Below, one piece after another: positions 26,505 to 36,686 of a stretch of DNA of 51,006 nucleotides; within the stretch, counting starts at the first letter, position 1, and every line of letters starts with the position of its first letter. Position numbers and translations under genes: made by a program. This DNA is from Microbacterium sp. 2FI (lineage in GTDB: Bacteria; Actinomycetota; Actinomycetes; Actinomycetales; Microbacteriaceae): contig NZ_SCMR01000028.1 of assembly GCF_005502885.1 (NCBI RefSeq), positions 1 to 51,006 on the forward strand, read 5' to 3'. The notes beneath the pieces are model-generated. The model was not told where the DNA came from and searched no databases. It saw only the letters and a program-made list of their open reading frames with translations.

Positions 26505-28754
26505 ATGGACTACGGTCACACGCTCGAGTTCGGCGCATTCATCACCCCGTCGGCCGCCCGCCCCGAGGCGCCCGTCGTCCTGTCGCAGGCCGCCGAGGCA
26601 GCAGGGCTCGACCTCGTCACCTTCCAGGACCACCCGTATCAACCGGCGTTCCTCGACACGTGGACGCTCATGTCGTTCGTGGCGGCGCGGACGCGCAGCA
26701 TCCGGATCGCCCCCAATGTTCTGAATGTGCCGCTGCGGCCGCCCGCCGTCGTGGCGCGGAGCGCCGCGAGCCTCGACCTGCTCTCGGGCGGCCGGTTCGA
26801 CCTCGGCCTCGGCGCCGGCGGATTCTGGGACGCCATCGAGGCGATGGGCGGCGGACGCCTCACGCCCGGCCAGGCGGTGACCGCGCTTGCGGAGGCGATC
26901 GACGTCATCCGCGAACTGTGGGACACGAGCGAACGTCGCGGCGCCTTCACCGACGGCGAGTACCACCGCGTGCACGGCGCGAAGCGCGGACCTCGTCCTG
27001 CCCACGACATCCCGATCTGGATCGGCGCGTACAAGCCCCGCATGCTCGCGCTCACCGGGCGCAAGGGCGACGGCTGGCTCCCCTCGCTCGGCTACATGAA
27101 GCCGGGCGACCTCGGCCGCGGCAACGACGCGATCGACGAGTCGGCCGTCTCGGTGGGCCGCGACCCGCGCGAGATCCGCCGCCTGCTCAACGTCGGGCAG
27201 CTCGCGGCCGACCCACGCGAGTTCGCCGAGCGCCTCGCACAGCTCGCGATCGACGACGGCATCTCGACGTTCATCCTCGCGGGCGACGATCCCGGTCTGC
27301 TCCAGACGTTCGGCGAGGAGGTCGCGCCGGCGGTGCGCGAGTTCGTGGCGCGCGAGCGCATCGCCAACGGCACGCCCGCTGCGTCGAACCGCTCCGCCGC
27401 CGCGCTGGCTGCACGCCGCGACGGCATCGCGTACGACGATGTGCCCGCGGGGCTCGCGGCGATCGAGCCGGGCGACTTCGGCTACGCCGACGTGCGCTCC
27501 ACCTACATGCGCGGCGGCTCGCCCGGGATCGTCCTGCAGCCCACGTCGCCTGCGCAGGTCGCGGAGGCCGTCGCGTTCGCAGGGCGGCATCCCGATGCCG
27601 CCCTCTCGGTCCGCAGCGGCGGCCACGGCATCAGCGGCCGCAGCACCAACGACGGCGGGATCGTCATCGATCTGCGCCACCTCAACGCGATCGAGGTGCT
27701 CGACACTGCCACCCGGCGCGTGCGCATCGGCCCCGGCGCGCGATGGACGGAGGTCGCGGCCGCGCTCGGTGAGCACGGTTGGGCGCTCTCATCGGGCGAC
27801 TACGGCGGCGTCGGGGTCGGCGGGCTGGCCACGGCCGGCGGCATCGGCTTCCTCGCGCGCGAGCACGGGCTCACGATCGACCACCTGCGCGCCGCTGAGG
27901 TCGTGCTCGCCGACGGCTCGATCGTACGGACGGATGCCGACACACGACCCGACCTGTTCTGGGCCGTGCGCGGAGCCGGCGCCAACGTCGGGATCGTGAC
28001 CGCGTTCGAGTTCGAGGTCGACGAGGTCGGACAGGTCGGCTGGGCGCAGCTGGCGTTCCAGGTCGACGACGTCGCCGGCTTCCTCGAGGGGTACGGACGG
28101 ATCGTCGAATCCGCAGCGCGCGACCTCACGATCTTCCTCCTCGCCGGCGGCCCGCGCCCGGGTCAGCCACAGGTCGTGCAGCTGTACGGGGTCGTCGACT
28201 CCGAGGACCCCGACACGATCATCGCGCGTCTCCAGCCGTTCGCCGAGCTTGCGCCGCTCGTGCAGCAGTCCGTCCAGCTCGCGTCCTACCCGCAGGTCAT
28301 GGCCAACGCCGACCTCGGCCCGCAGCACGGCGCGGGAGAACCCCACTCGCGGTCGGCGCTCATCGAACATGTCACGCCGGCTTTCGCCGAAGCGGTGTCG
28401 CGGATGCTGTCCTCGGGTGCCGTCCCGTTCTTCCAGCTGCGCGCGGTGGGCGGGGCTGTCGCCGACGTCCCGGAGGATGCGACGGCGTACGCCCACCGGT
28501 CGGCGAACTTCTCCGTCGTCGCGCTCGGGTCGAACCCGGAGCGCCTCGACGCGCAGTGGCGGACGCTCGCCGAGCACACGGCCGGCATGTACCTGAGCTT
28601 CGATTCGTCGGAGCGCCCCGAGCGCATCGGAGAGGCGTTCCCGCCCGCGACGCTCGCGCGGCTGCGCGCGATCAAGGCGGCGTACGACCCGACCTGCCTC
28701 TTCCGCGACAACTTCGCGGTCGAGCCCGCGGCGGCGTCCGAGTCCGCGGCCTGA
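26505..28754 (+). CDS. luciferase-like flavin oxidoreductase fused to a BBE-type FAD oxidase
   Basis: 749-aa two-enzyme fusion. Residues 1 to about 275 form a luciferase-like (FMN or F420) monooxygenase domain: FGAFITPS start, RIAPNVLNVPLR, LGLGAGGFWDAIEAMGG, IPIWIGAYKPRML. Residues from about 310 form a berberine-bridge-type domain of the vanillyl-alcohol-oxidase fold: PTSPAQVAEAV, RSGGHGISG with His374 as probable covalent FAD attachment, GVGVGGLATAGGIGFLAREHGL, and a C-terminal FRDNFAV. The second (Cys) attachment site of bicovalent relatives is absent (Tyr/Gly there). The ATG follows GGAGG. Substrate unknown. Confidence 0.88.
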   Translation: MDYGHTLEFGAFITPSAARPEAPVVLSQAAEAAGLDLVTFQDHPYQPAFLDTWTLMSFVAARTRSIRIAPNVLNVPLRPPAVVARSAASLDLLSGGRFDLGLGAGGFWDAIEAMGGGRLTPGQAVTALAEAIDVIRELWDTSERRGAFTDGEYHRVHGAKRGPRPAHDIPIWIGAYKPRMLALTGRKGDGWLPSLGYMKPGDLGRGNDAIDESAVSVGRDPREIRRLLNVGQLAADPREFAERLAQLAIDDGISTFILAGDDPGLLQTFGEEVAPAVREFVARERIANGTPAASNRSAAALAARRDGIAYDDVPAGLAAIEPGDFGYADVRSTYMRGGSPGIVLQPTSPAQVAEAVAFAGRHPDAALSVRSGGHGISGRSTNDGGIVIDLRHLNAIEVLDTATRRVRIGPGARWTEVAAALGEHGWALSSGDYGGVGVGGLATAGGIGFLAREHGLTIDHLRAAEVVLADGSIVRTDADTRPDLFWAVRGAGANVGIVTAFEFEVDEVGQVGWAQLAFQVDDVAGFLEGYGRIVESAARDLTIFLLAGGPRPGQPQVVQLYGVVDSEDPDTIIARLQPFAELAPLVQQSVQLASYPQVMANADLGPQHGAGEPHSRSALIEHVTPAFAEAVSRMLSSGAVPFFQLRAVGGAVADVPEDATAYAHRSANFSVVALGSNPERLDAQWRTLAEHTAGMYLSFDSSERPERIGEAFPPATLARLRAIKAAYDPTCLFRDNFAVEPAAASESAA

Positions 28755-28835
28755 CGCCACACGAGCAGGATTCAGGAAGCATCGTGTCCGCAGTCGCAGG
28801 CACAATGTAGGGTCGCAACCGATCGAGAGGACGCC

Positions 28836-31190
<2,355 letters not shown>

Positions 31191-31196
31191 TCCGCG

Positions 31197-31694
31197 TCAG
31201 CGCCCGGCGTCGTACAGGTGCTTGCCGCCGTGGCTCAGCACCTTCACCACGACACCGCGGCGGTGGAGTTCGGCGACGGTGCGCGTCTCCTCGTCGATGT
31301 CGCGGCCGAGTGCGTGCACGTTGGTGACGACGAGCACATCTCCGCGCCCCAGCCGCCCGAACAGGCGCACGAGGCGCTCCTCCCACGACTCGAGCGTTTC
31401 GGGGGCCGGATGCCGGAACCCCTCGATCGGCACGCCGAAGCGCGTGAGCTCGTCACGCTGCGTCACGACCGACGGCATGTCGTCGCGCGAGACGACGAGG
31501 CCCACCAGGCGCGAGCCGGAGGGACGGGCCTGCCACCAGTCGCGATCGCGCTGGAGTTCGGTGAAGCATTTCGGGCATTCCGCGGCGGCGTGCGGCAGGT
31601 GGATGGGCGCCGTCTCGGCTGCGCCGGCGTCGCGCGGGCGCAGGGTGGCGGCATCCGTCCTCGTGGGATCCTCCGCCTCGGTGACTTCGCCCAT
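31197..31694 (-). CDS. degenerate serine-recombinase (resolvase) domain protein
   Basis: 165 aa. The C-terminal half has the resolvase N-terminal fold: LVGLVVSRDDMPSVVTQRDEL keeps a Ser at the catalytic position, and GDVLVVTNVHALGRD corresponds to the LDRLGR helix. The Arg of the usual ARVS and the first Arg of LDRLGR are missing, and there is no DNA-binding domain, so an active recombinase is unlikely. The N-terminal part has one CPKC pair. The ATG at 31694 has GAAGGGG about 10 bp upstream; an in-frame ATG at 31721 is an alternative. It ends tail-to-tail, 6 bp from the UvrA-like gene. Confidence 0.6.
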   Translation of the reverse strand: MGEVTEAEDPTRTDAATLRPRDAGAAETAPIHLPHAAAECPKCFTELQRDRDWWQARPSGSRLVGLVVSRDDMPSVVTQRDELTRFGVPIEGFRHPAPETLESWEERLVRLFGRLGRGDVLVVTNVHALGRDIDEETRTVAELHRRGVVVKVLSHGGKHLYDAGR

Positions 31695-31752
31695 GTCAGC
31701 CGCCCCTTCGCTCCGCTCCATTCTCACCCGTGCCGGCGCCCGCGCCCAACCA

Positions 31753-33555
31753 TCAGTCGTCGTCGCCCAGCCGCAGTTCGAGGCTGAGCTGGTCCGCGTC
31801 GAGCTCGGCGAGCGCATGACGCAGTGCCGCGGTGCTGTACGCGCCGCCGGACGACACGGCGGTCAACCGCATCCGCATCGCCTCGATCAGCGCGAGGCGC
31901 AGTTCGAGCGCGTCCTGCGCCTTGGTCGAGGTCTCGTCGTCGGGTGGCTCGAGCATCCGCGCGCCGACAAGCTCGAGCATCTCGTCGGGGAACGGAGTGC
32001 CGTCGCGCCGGCGCAGCTTCTCGCTCGCCAGCGCGGCGGCAGCGGCCTCGCGCAGTTCGTCGTCGAGCGCCGACTGCTCGGCACGGTCGAGGCTCTCGGC
32101 GCTCGAGCCGCCGAGGCGCAGGATCTTCACGACCCACGGCAGCGTGAAGCCCTGCAGCATGAGGCTGCCCACCGCGACGGCGAACGCGATGAAGATGAGC
32201 AGTTCGCGATCGGGGGTCTCGTCGCGGGGGAGCGTCTGGGCTGCAGCGAGGGTCACCACACCGCGCATGCCCGCCCACACGATGATGACGCCGTGCTTCC
32301 AGCCGAGGGGCGAGGCCTCGTAGTAGTTCAGGTCGCTGAGCGCGCGCGAGATGCGACCGCGCATCGAATCGATCCGCCGCTGCTTGTGCGCCTCGTCGCC
32401 GACCCGACGTTCCCGCCGTCGTTCCCGCCGCGCGCGTCGGCCCCGGCCCCCGCCCTCGGGTGGCTGCACTCGCCCGGCCGCGACGTCGTCGATCCGTTCG
32501 CTGAGCTCCTCGAGCCGCTGGCGCTGCCTGCCCCGAGCTCGCCTGCTCTGCGCCCACACGAGCACGGCGACGTAGGCGCCGCGCACGATGAGGATCAGCG
32601 CCAGCGCCCCGATCGCGATCCCGAGCCCCGTGCCGATGCCGTCGTGGTCTTCGAGATTGCCCTCGACGATCTCCTTGAGCTCGAGCCCCATCACGAGGAA
32701 GACCGCGCCCTCGAGCACGAGCTCGATCGTGCGCCAGTTGTGCTCGTCCGACATCCGCTGGTCGGGGGTGAACCAGCGGGCGGCGCCCTGGCCGGTCACG
32801 ATGCCCGCGACGACCGCGGCGACGAGCCCCGACCCGCCGAGCTGCTCGGTGGGGATGTAGGCGATGAACGGCACCGTGAACCCGACCGCGGTGGTGGCGG
32901 CGGAGTGCCCGATGAGCGCCCGGAGCCGGAGGTGCAGGTACCCGACGATCCCGCCGACGACCACGGCGACGAGCACGCCCCACACGAAGGCCGGCAAGAA
33001 GCCGACGCCCAGTTCGGAATCGTCGCCGGTGGACGATGTGCCGAGCGCCAGGGCGGCGGCCGCGATCATCGTGCGCAGCAGCACGAGCGCGGTGGCGTCG
33101 TTGAGCAGGCTCTCGCCCTCGAGCATCGTCACGACGCGGCGCGAGACGCCGAGGCGCTTCACGATCGACGTCGCCACCGCGTCGGTCGGGCTCAGGATCG
33201 CGCCGAGGGCCACCGCGATCGCCGGATTGATGCCCGGGATCACCATGACGAAGAAGATCGCGAGCACGATCGAGCTGACGATCACGAGCAGGAACGAGAG
33301 CCCGGCGATGGGTCCGAAGTCGCGGCGGAACTCGATCGCCGGCAGCGCCACCGCCGCCGAGTACAGCAGCGGCGGCAGCACGCCCACCAGGATCCACTCC
33401 GGGTCGATCTCGGGAACGGTCACGAACGGCAGCAGCCCCACGCCGATGCCCACGAGCACGAGGATCAGGGGCCCGGCGATGTTGATGCGCGGGGCGATCG
33501 CCGTCGCCACCGCGATGACGATCATGCCGAGCAGGACGAGGACGAGCGCTTCCAT
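31753..33555 (-). CDS. Na+/H+ antiporter, CPA1 (NhaP) family
   Basis: 600-aa cation/proton antiporter. About 12 membrane segments with the CPA1 landmarks GAILSPTDAVATS and LEGESLLNDATALVL (ion-site Asp residues). A long Arg-rich cytoplasmic insertion (about 385-425: GRGRRARRERRRERR) separates the last helices, one of which holds WAGMRGVVTLAAA. The C-terminus is a soluble helical domain. The start ATG at 33555 overlaps the stop of malate dehydrogenase by one base (TGATG), so its translation is coupled to mdh. Confidence 0.9.
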   Translation of the reverse strand: MEALVLVLLGMIVIAVATAIAPRINIAGPLILVLVGIGVGLLPFVTVPEIDPEWILVGVLPPLLYSAAVALPAIEFRRDFGPIAGLSFLLVIVSSIVLAIFFVMVIPGINPAIAVALGAILSPTDAVATSIVKRLGVSRRVVTMLEGESLLNDATALVLLRTMIAAAALALGTSSTGDDSELGVGFLPAFVWGVLVAVVVGGIVGYLHLRLRALIGHSAATTAVGFTVPFIAYIPTEQLGGSGLVAAVVAGIVTGQGAARWFTPDQRMSDEHNWRTIELVLEGAVFLVMGLELKEIVEGNLEDHDGIGTGLGIAIGALALILIVRGAYVAVLVWAQSRRARGRQRQRLEELSERIDDVAAGRVQPPEGGGRGRRARRERRRERRVGDEAHKQRRIDSMRGRISRALSDLNYYEASPLGWKHGVIIVWAGMRGVVTLAAAQTLPRDETPDRELLIFIAFAVAVGSLMLQGFTLPWVVKILRLGGSSAESLDRAEQSALDDELREAAAAALASEKLRRRDGTPFPDEMLELVGARMLEPPDDETSTKAQDALELRLALIEAMRMRLTAVSSGGAYSTAALRHALAELDADQLSLELRLGDDD

Positions 33556-34589
33556 CACGCCTGCAGCAGGCCCGCGGCGCGCACGGCGTCGCGCTCGGCG
33601 ACGAGTTCGGCGACGGATGCCGACACCCGCGCGCGCGATCGCTCGTCGAGCTCGAGACCCTCCACGATGCGGTAGCCCGAGCCGTCGGAGGTGACGGGGA
33701 ACGACGAGACCAGCCCTTCGGGCACGCCGTACTCGCCGTGCGACACGACCGCGGCCGACGTCCACGTGCTGCCGGTGCCGAGCTCTTCGCTGCGGACATG
33801 CTCGATCGTCGCATTCGCCGCGGATGCGACCGACGACGATCCGCGTACCTCGATGATCTCCGCGCCGCGGCGGGCGACGCGGGGGATGAACTCGTCGTCG
33901 AGCCACGCGGCCGCGGCCGCCGTGCCGCCGAGTCGCTCGGCCAGCGCAGAAGCCACCGGCATCCACTCGCCGTCCTCGCCGTGCACTGTCGCGTGCGCGA
34001 CGTCGGGGAATTGGGTGGCGGAGTGGTTTCCCCAGATCGTCACGCCCGCGATCGCGTCGGCGCCGACGCCGAGGGCGGCTGCGAGCTGACCCACCGCGCG
34101 ATTGTGGTCGAGGCGCGTGAGCGCCGAGAACCGGTCGGCAGGGACGTCCGGGGCCGCCGATGCCGCGGCGATGAGCGCATTCGTGTTCGCGGGGTTGCCG
34201 ACCGCGACGACGCGAACACCGGGATCTGCGCCCGCTCCGATCGCCGCTCCCTGCGGGCCGAAGATGCCGGCGTTCGCGGCGAGCAGGTCGGCGCGTTCCA
34301 TTCCGGGGCCGCGGGGCCGTGCGCCCACGAGCATGCCGATGCGGCATCCGTCGAACGCGACCCGAGGGTCGTCGCTCAGCTCGACGCCGTGCAGCAGCGG
34401 GAACGCGCAGTCCTGCAGCTCGAGCGCGGCGCCTTCGGCGGCACGCATGCCCTGCGGGATCTCGAGCAGCCTCAGGCGCACCGGCCTGTCGGGGCCGAGC
34501 ATGTCGCCGGCGGCGATGCGGAACAGCAGTGCGTAGCCGATCTGCCCGCCGGCGCCGGTGATCGTGACGGTCGTCGGAGCGCTCACCAT
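33555..34589 (-). CDS. mdh: malate dehydrogenase
   Basis: NAD-dependent oxidation of malate to oxaloacetate in the TCA cycle, 344 aa, slightly longer than the usual 327-330. NAD-binding ITGAGGQIGYALLFRIA, substrate Arg loop GARPRGPGMERADLL, VGNPANTNALI, LTRLDHNRA with catalytic Asp, and WGNHSATQFPD with catalytic His. The ATG is placed 6 nt after a TAGGCT box. The next gene, a Na+/H+ antiporter, overlaps its stop, an uncommon partner for mdh. Confidence 0.95.
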   Translation of the reverse strand: MVSAPTTVTITGAGGQIGYALLFRIAAGDMLGPDRPVRLRLLEIPQGMRAAEGAALELQDCAFPLLHGVELSDDPRVAFDGCRIGMLVGARPRGPGMERADLLAANAGIFGPQGAAIGAGADPGVRVVAVGNPANTNALIAAASAAPDVPADRFSALTRLDHNRAVGQLAAALGVGADAIAGVTIWGNHSATQFPDVAHATVHGEDGEWMPVASALAERLGGTAAAAAWLDDEFIPRVARRGAEIIEVRGSSSVASAANATIEHVRSEELGTGSTWTSAAVVSHGEYGVPEGLVSSFPVTSDGSGYRIVEGLELDERSRARVSASVAELVAERDAVRAAGLLQA

Positions 34590-34595
34590 GCACTG

Positions 34596-34601
34596 AGCCT
34601 A
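34596..34601 (-). promoter_or_regulatory. -10 box of mdh (leaderless)
   Basis: TAGGCT on the minus strand, 6 nt before the ATG at 34589. The mdh and metallopeptidase genes diverge, and their promoters share this 64-bp gap. Confidence 0.5.
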
Positions 34602-34641
34602 TTGCCGTGTCAAGGTTCCGCGCCGGGAACGTCGCGCGCGA

Positions 34642-34647
34642 TACCGT
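34642..34647 (+). promoter_or_regulatory. -10 box of the metallopeptidase gene (leaderless)
   Basis: TACCGT followed by 6 nt and ATG at 34654. This spacing argues against the in-frame GTG at 34648. Confidence 0.5.
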
Positions 34648-34653
34648 GTGCGC

Positions 34654-35520
34654 ATGACGTTCAACGACAATGCGCGCGTCGGGGGCAACACGGCGCGGCG
34701 TCGCGGAGCGGGGATCGCGGTCGCCGGCGGCGGTGTCGCGGGCATCGGCGCGATCGCCGTGCTGCTGCTCAGCCTGTTCACCGGCACCGACCTGACCGAG
34801 TTCGTTCCGGGCGTCTCGCAGGGCGGTGGCGAGGAGTCCGAGATCGCGAACTGCGAGACCGGCGCCGACGCGAACGCGAACGACGACTGCCGGCTGGCTG
34901 CGGCATCCCTCGCCCTCGACCAGTTCTGGGCCGGCGAGGTCGAGGGATATCGGCAGCCGCAGCTGATCATCGTCGACCAGGCGGCCCAGACCCAGTGCGG
35001 CACCGCGTCGAACCAGACGGGGCCGTTCTACTGCCCGCCCGAAGAGACCGTGTACATCGATCCGACGTTCTTCGGTCTGCTGCGCGAGCAGTTCGACGCG
35101 TCGGCCGGTCCGCTCGCGCAGCTCTATGTGCTCGCCCACGAGTACGGCCATCACGTGCAGTACATCACCGGGGTAATGGACCGGTATCCGAACGACGGCA
35201 GCGGGCCCGACAGCAATGCCGTCCGCACCGAGCTGCAGGCCGACTGCTTCGCCGGAGCGTGGGTGGGCCAGATGACCGAGCAGGTCGACGAGAGCGGGAC
35301 CCCGTTCCTTTCAGCCCCCACGCGTCAGCAGATCGCCGACGCGATCAACGCGGCACAGACGGTCGGCGACGACCACATCCAGCAGGAATCCGGGGGATCG
35401 GTGAACCCCGAGAGCTGGACCCACGGTTCGAGCGAGCAGCGTCAGCGCTGGTTCGAGGCCGGGTACGAGGGGGGCGTCTCCGCGTGCGACACATTCGGCA
35501 TTCCGGGGGGAAGCCTGTGA
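34654..35520 (+). CDS. neutral zinc metallopeptidase, YpfJ family
   Basis: 288-aa membrane-anchored peptidase-like protein. A short basic cytoplasmic tail is followed by one transmembrane segment (about residues 20-42) and an external domain with HEYGHH (about 166-171), the zinc-binding helix, and downstream ELQADCFAG supplying the third ligand Glu. Several Cys residues suggest disulfides. Physiological substrates of the family are unknown. The stop overlaps the start of the next peptidase gene (GTGA). Confidence 0.88.
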   Translation: MTFNDNARVGGNTARRRGAGIAVAGGGVAGIGAIAVLLLSLFTGTDLTEFVPGVSQGGGEESEIANCETGADANANDDCRLAAASLALDQFWAGEVEGYRQPQLIIVDQAAQTQCGTASNQTGPFYCPPEETVYIDPTFFGLLREQFDASAGPLAQLYVLAHEYGHHVQYITGVMDRYPNDGSGPDSNAVRTELQADCFAGAWVGQMTEQVDESGTPFLSAPTRQQIADAINAAQTVGDDHIQQESGGSVNPESWTHGSSEQRQRWFEAGYEGGVSACDTFGIPGGSL

Positions 35521-36491
35521 ACGAACACCTCGACGACATCCTCTATCCGCCGATCGAGCCGTACGAGACCGGCGAACTCATCGTCGGCGACGGCAACCGG
35601 GTCTACTGGGAGCAGAGCGGCAACCCCGACGGCAAGCCGGCGGTGTTCCTCCACGGCGGTCCCGGCGGCGGCACGGCGCCCTGGCATCGCCGCTTCTTCG
35701 ACCCCGAGAAGTACCGCATCGTGCTGTTCGACCAGCGCGGGTGCGGCCGGTCGACTCCCCACGCCAGCGACGCGGATGCCGATCTCCGCTACAACACGAC
35801 GTGGCACCTCGTCGCCGACATCGAGTTGCTGCGCCGCAATCTCGGCATCACGACGTGGCAGGTCTTCGGCGGATCCTGGGGGAGCGCGCTCGCGCTCGCG
35901 TATGCCGAGGCCCACCCCGACGCCGTTTCGGAGATCGTGCTGCGCGGCATCTTCACGCTGCGCCGCCACGAGCTCGAGTGGTTCTACGAGGGCGGTGCGT
36001 CGGCGGTCTTCCCCGACCTCTGGGAGGACTTCATCGCGCAGATCCCCGTGCTCGAGCGCTCGCACCTGATCGAGGCGTACCACCGGCGCCTGTCCGACCC
36101 CGATCCCGCGGTCCACATCCCGGCCGGGGTCGCGTGGTCGAAGTGGGAGGCGTCGACCCTCACGCTCCTCCCCGACCCGGGACTCGTTGACGCCATGACA
36201 GACCCGGCCGCGGCGACCGCGTTCGCGCGCATCGAGAACCACTACTTCCTCAACGCCGGGTGGTTCGAGGAGGGGCAGCTCATCGACGGCGTCGAGGCGA
36301 TCCGCGGCATCCCGGGCGTCATCGTGCAGGGCCGCTTCGACATGTGCACGCCCGCGATGACGGCGTGGGACCTGCATCGGGCGTGGCCCGAGGCCGAACT
36401 CGTGATGGTTCCGGATGCTGCGCACTCGGCATCCGAGCCGGGAATCGCCGCGGCGCTGCGGGTCGCCACCGACCGGTTCGCGGCTGACTGA
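35517..36491 (+). CDS. pip: proline iminopeptidase
   Basis: Cytoplasmic alpha/beta hydrolase releasing N-terminal proline from peptides, 324 aa (family about 310-325). Oxyanion region HGGPGGG, then DQRGCGRSTPH, nucleophile GGSWGS, and C-terminal GRFDMCTP and DAAHS for the catalytic Asp and His. The GTG start at 35517 is within the stop of the zinc peptidase gene, so the two are translated together. Confidence 0.93.
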   Translation: MNEHLDDILYPPIEPYETGELIVGDGNRVYWEQSGNPDGKPAVFLHGGPGGGTAPWHRRFFDPEKYRIVLFDQRGCGRSTPHASDADADLRYNTTWHLVADIELLRRNLGITTWQVFGGSWGSALALAYAEAHPDAVSEIVLRGIFTLRRHELEWFYEGGASAVFPDLWEDFIAQIPVLERSHLIEAYHRRLSDPDPAVHIPAGVAWSKWEASTLTLLPDPGLVDAMTDPAAATAFARIENHYFLNAGWFEEGQLIDGVEAIRGIPGVIVQGRFDMCTPAMTAWDLHRAWPEAELVMVPDAAHSASEPGIAAALRVATDRFAAD

Positions 36492-36504
36492 CAGGCCACC
36501 CTGC

Positions 36505-36686
36505 TAGGCTCGAATCACTTGCAGCGCTCCGTCGCGCTTCTTGCGTCGTAGAACGCTTCCCTCGCCGCCGTCCCGGGCCCGCCCGCCGGACGCCGTCGGC
36601 TGTTGACTTTCGTACGGCGACCCGTGGGCGAAAGACGCCCCGGCCACCGATCAGGGTGCGTCACGCGCCCGGAGAAAACACCCTTC
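36505..36686 (+). promoter_or_regulatory. promoter and long 5' leader of the DEAD-box helicase gene
   Basis: TAGGCT at 36505-36510 is a good -10, but the coding start is 176 bp downstream, unlike the leaderless genes here. The leader of about 170 nt is GC-rich, has small stems such as GGGCG-AAAGA-CGCCC, and ends with GGAGAAAA before the ATG. Cold-inducible RNA-helicase genes often carry regulatory leaders, so this may control expression (inference). Confidence 0.5.

Noticed and set aside
31197..31694. Active transposon resolvase or integrative element
   Set aside because: Key catalytic arginines and the DNA-binding domain are absent, and no transposase, terminal repeats or target duplications are nearby.
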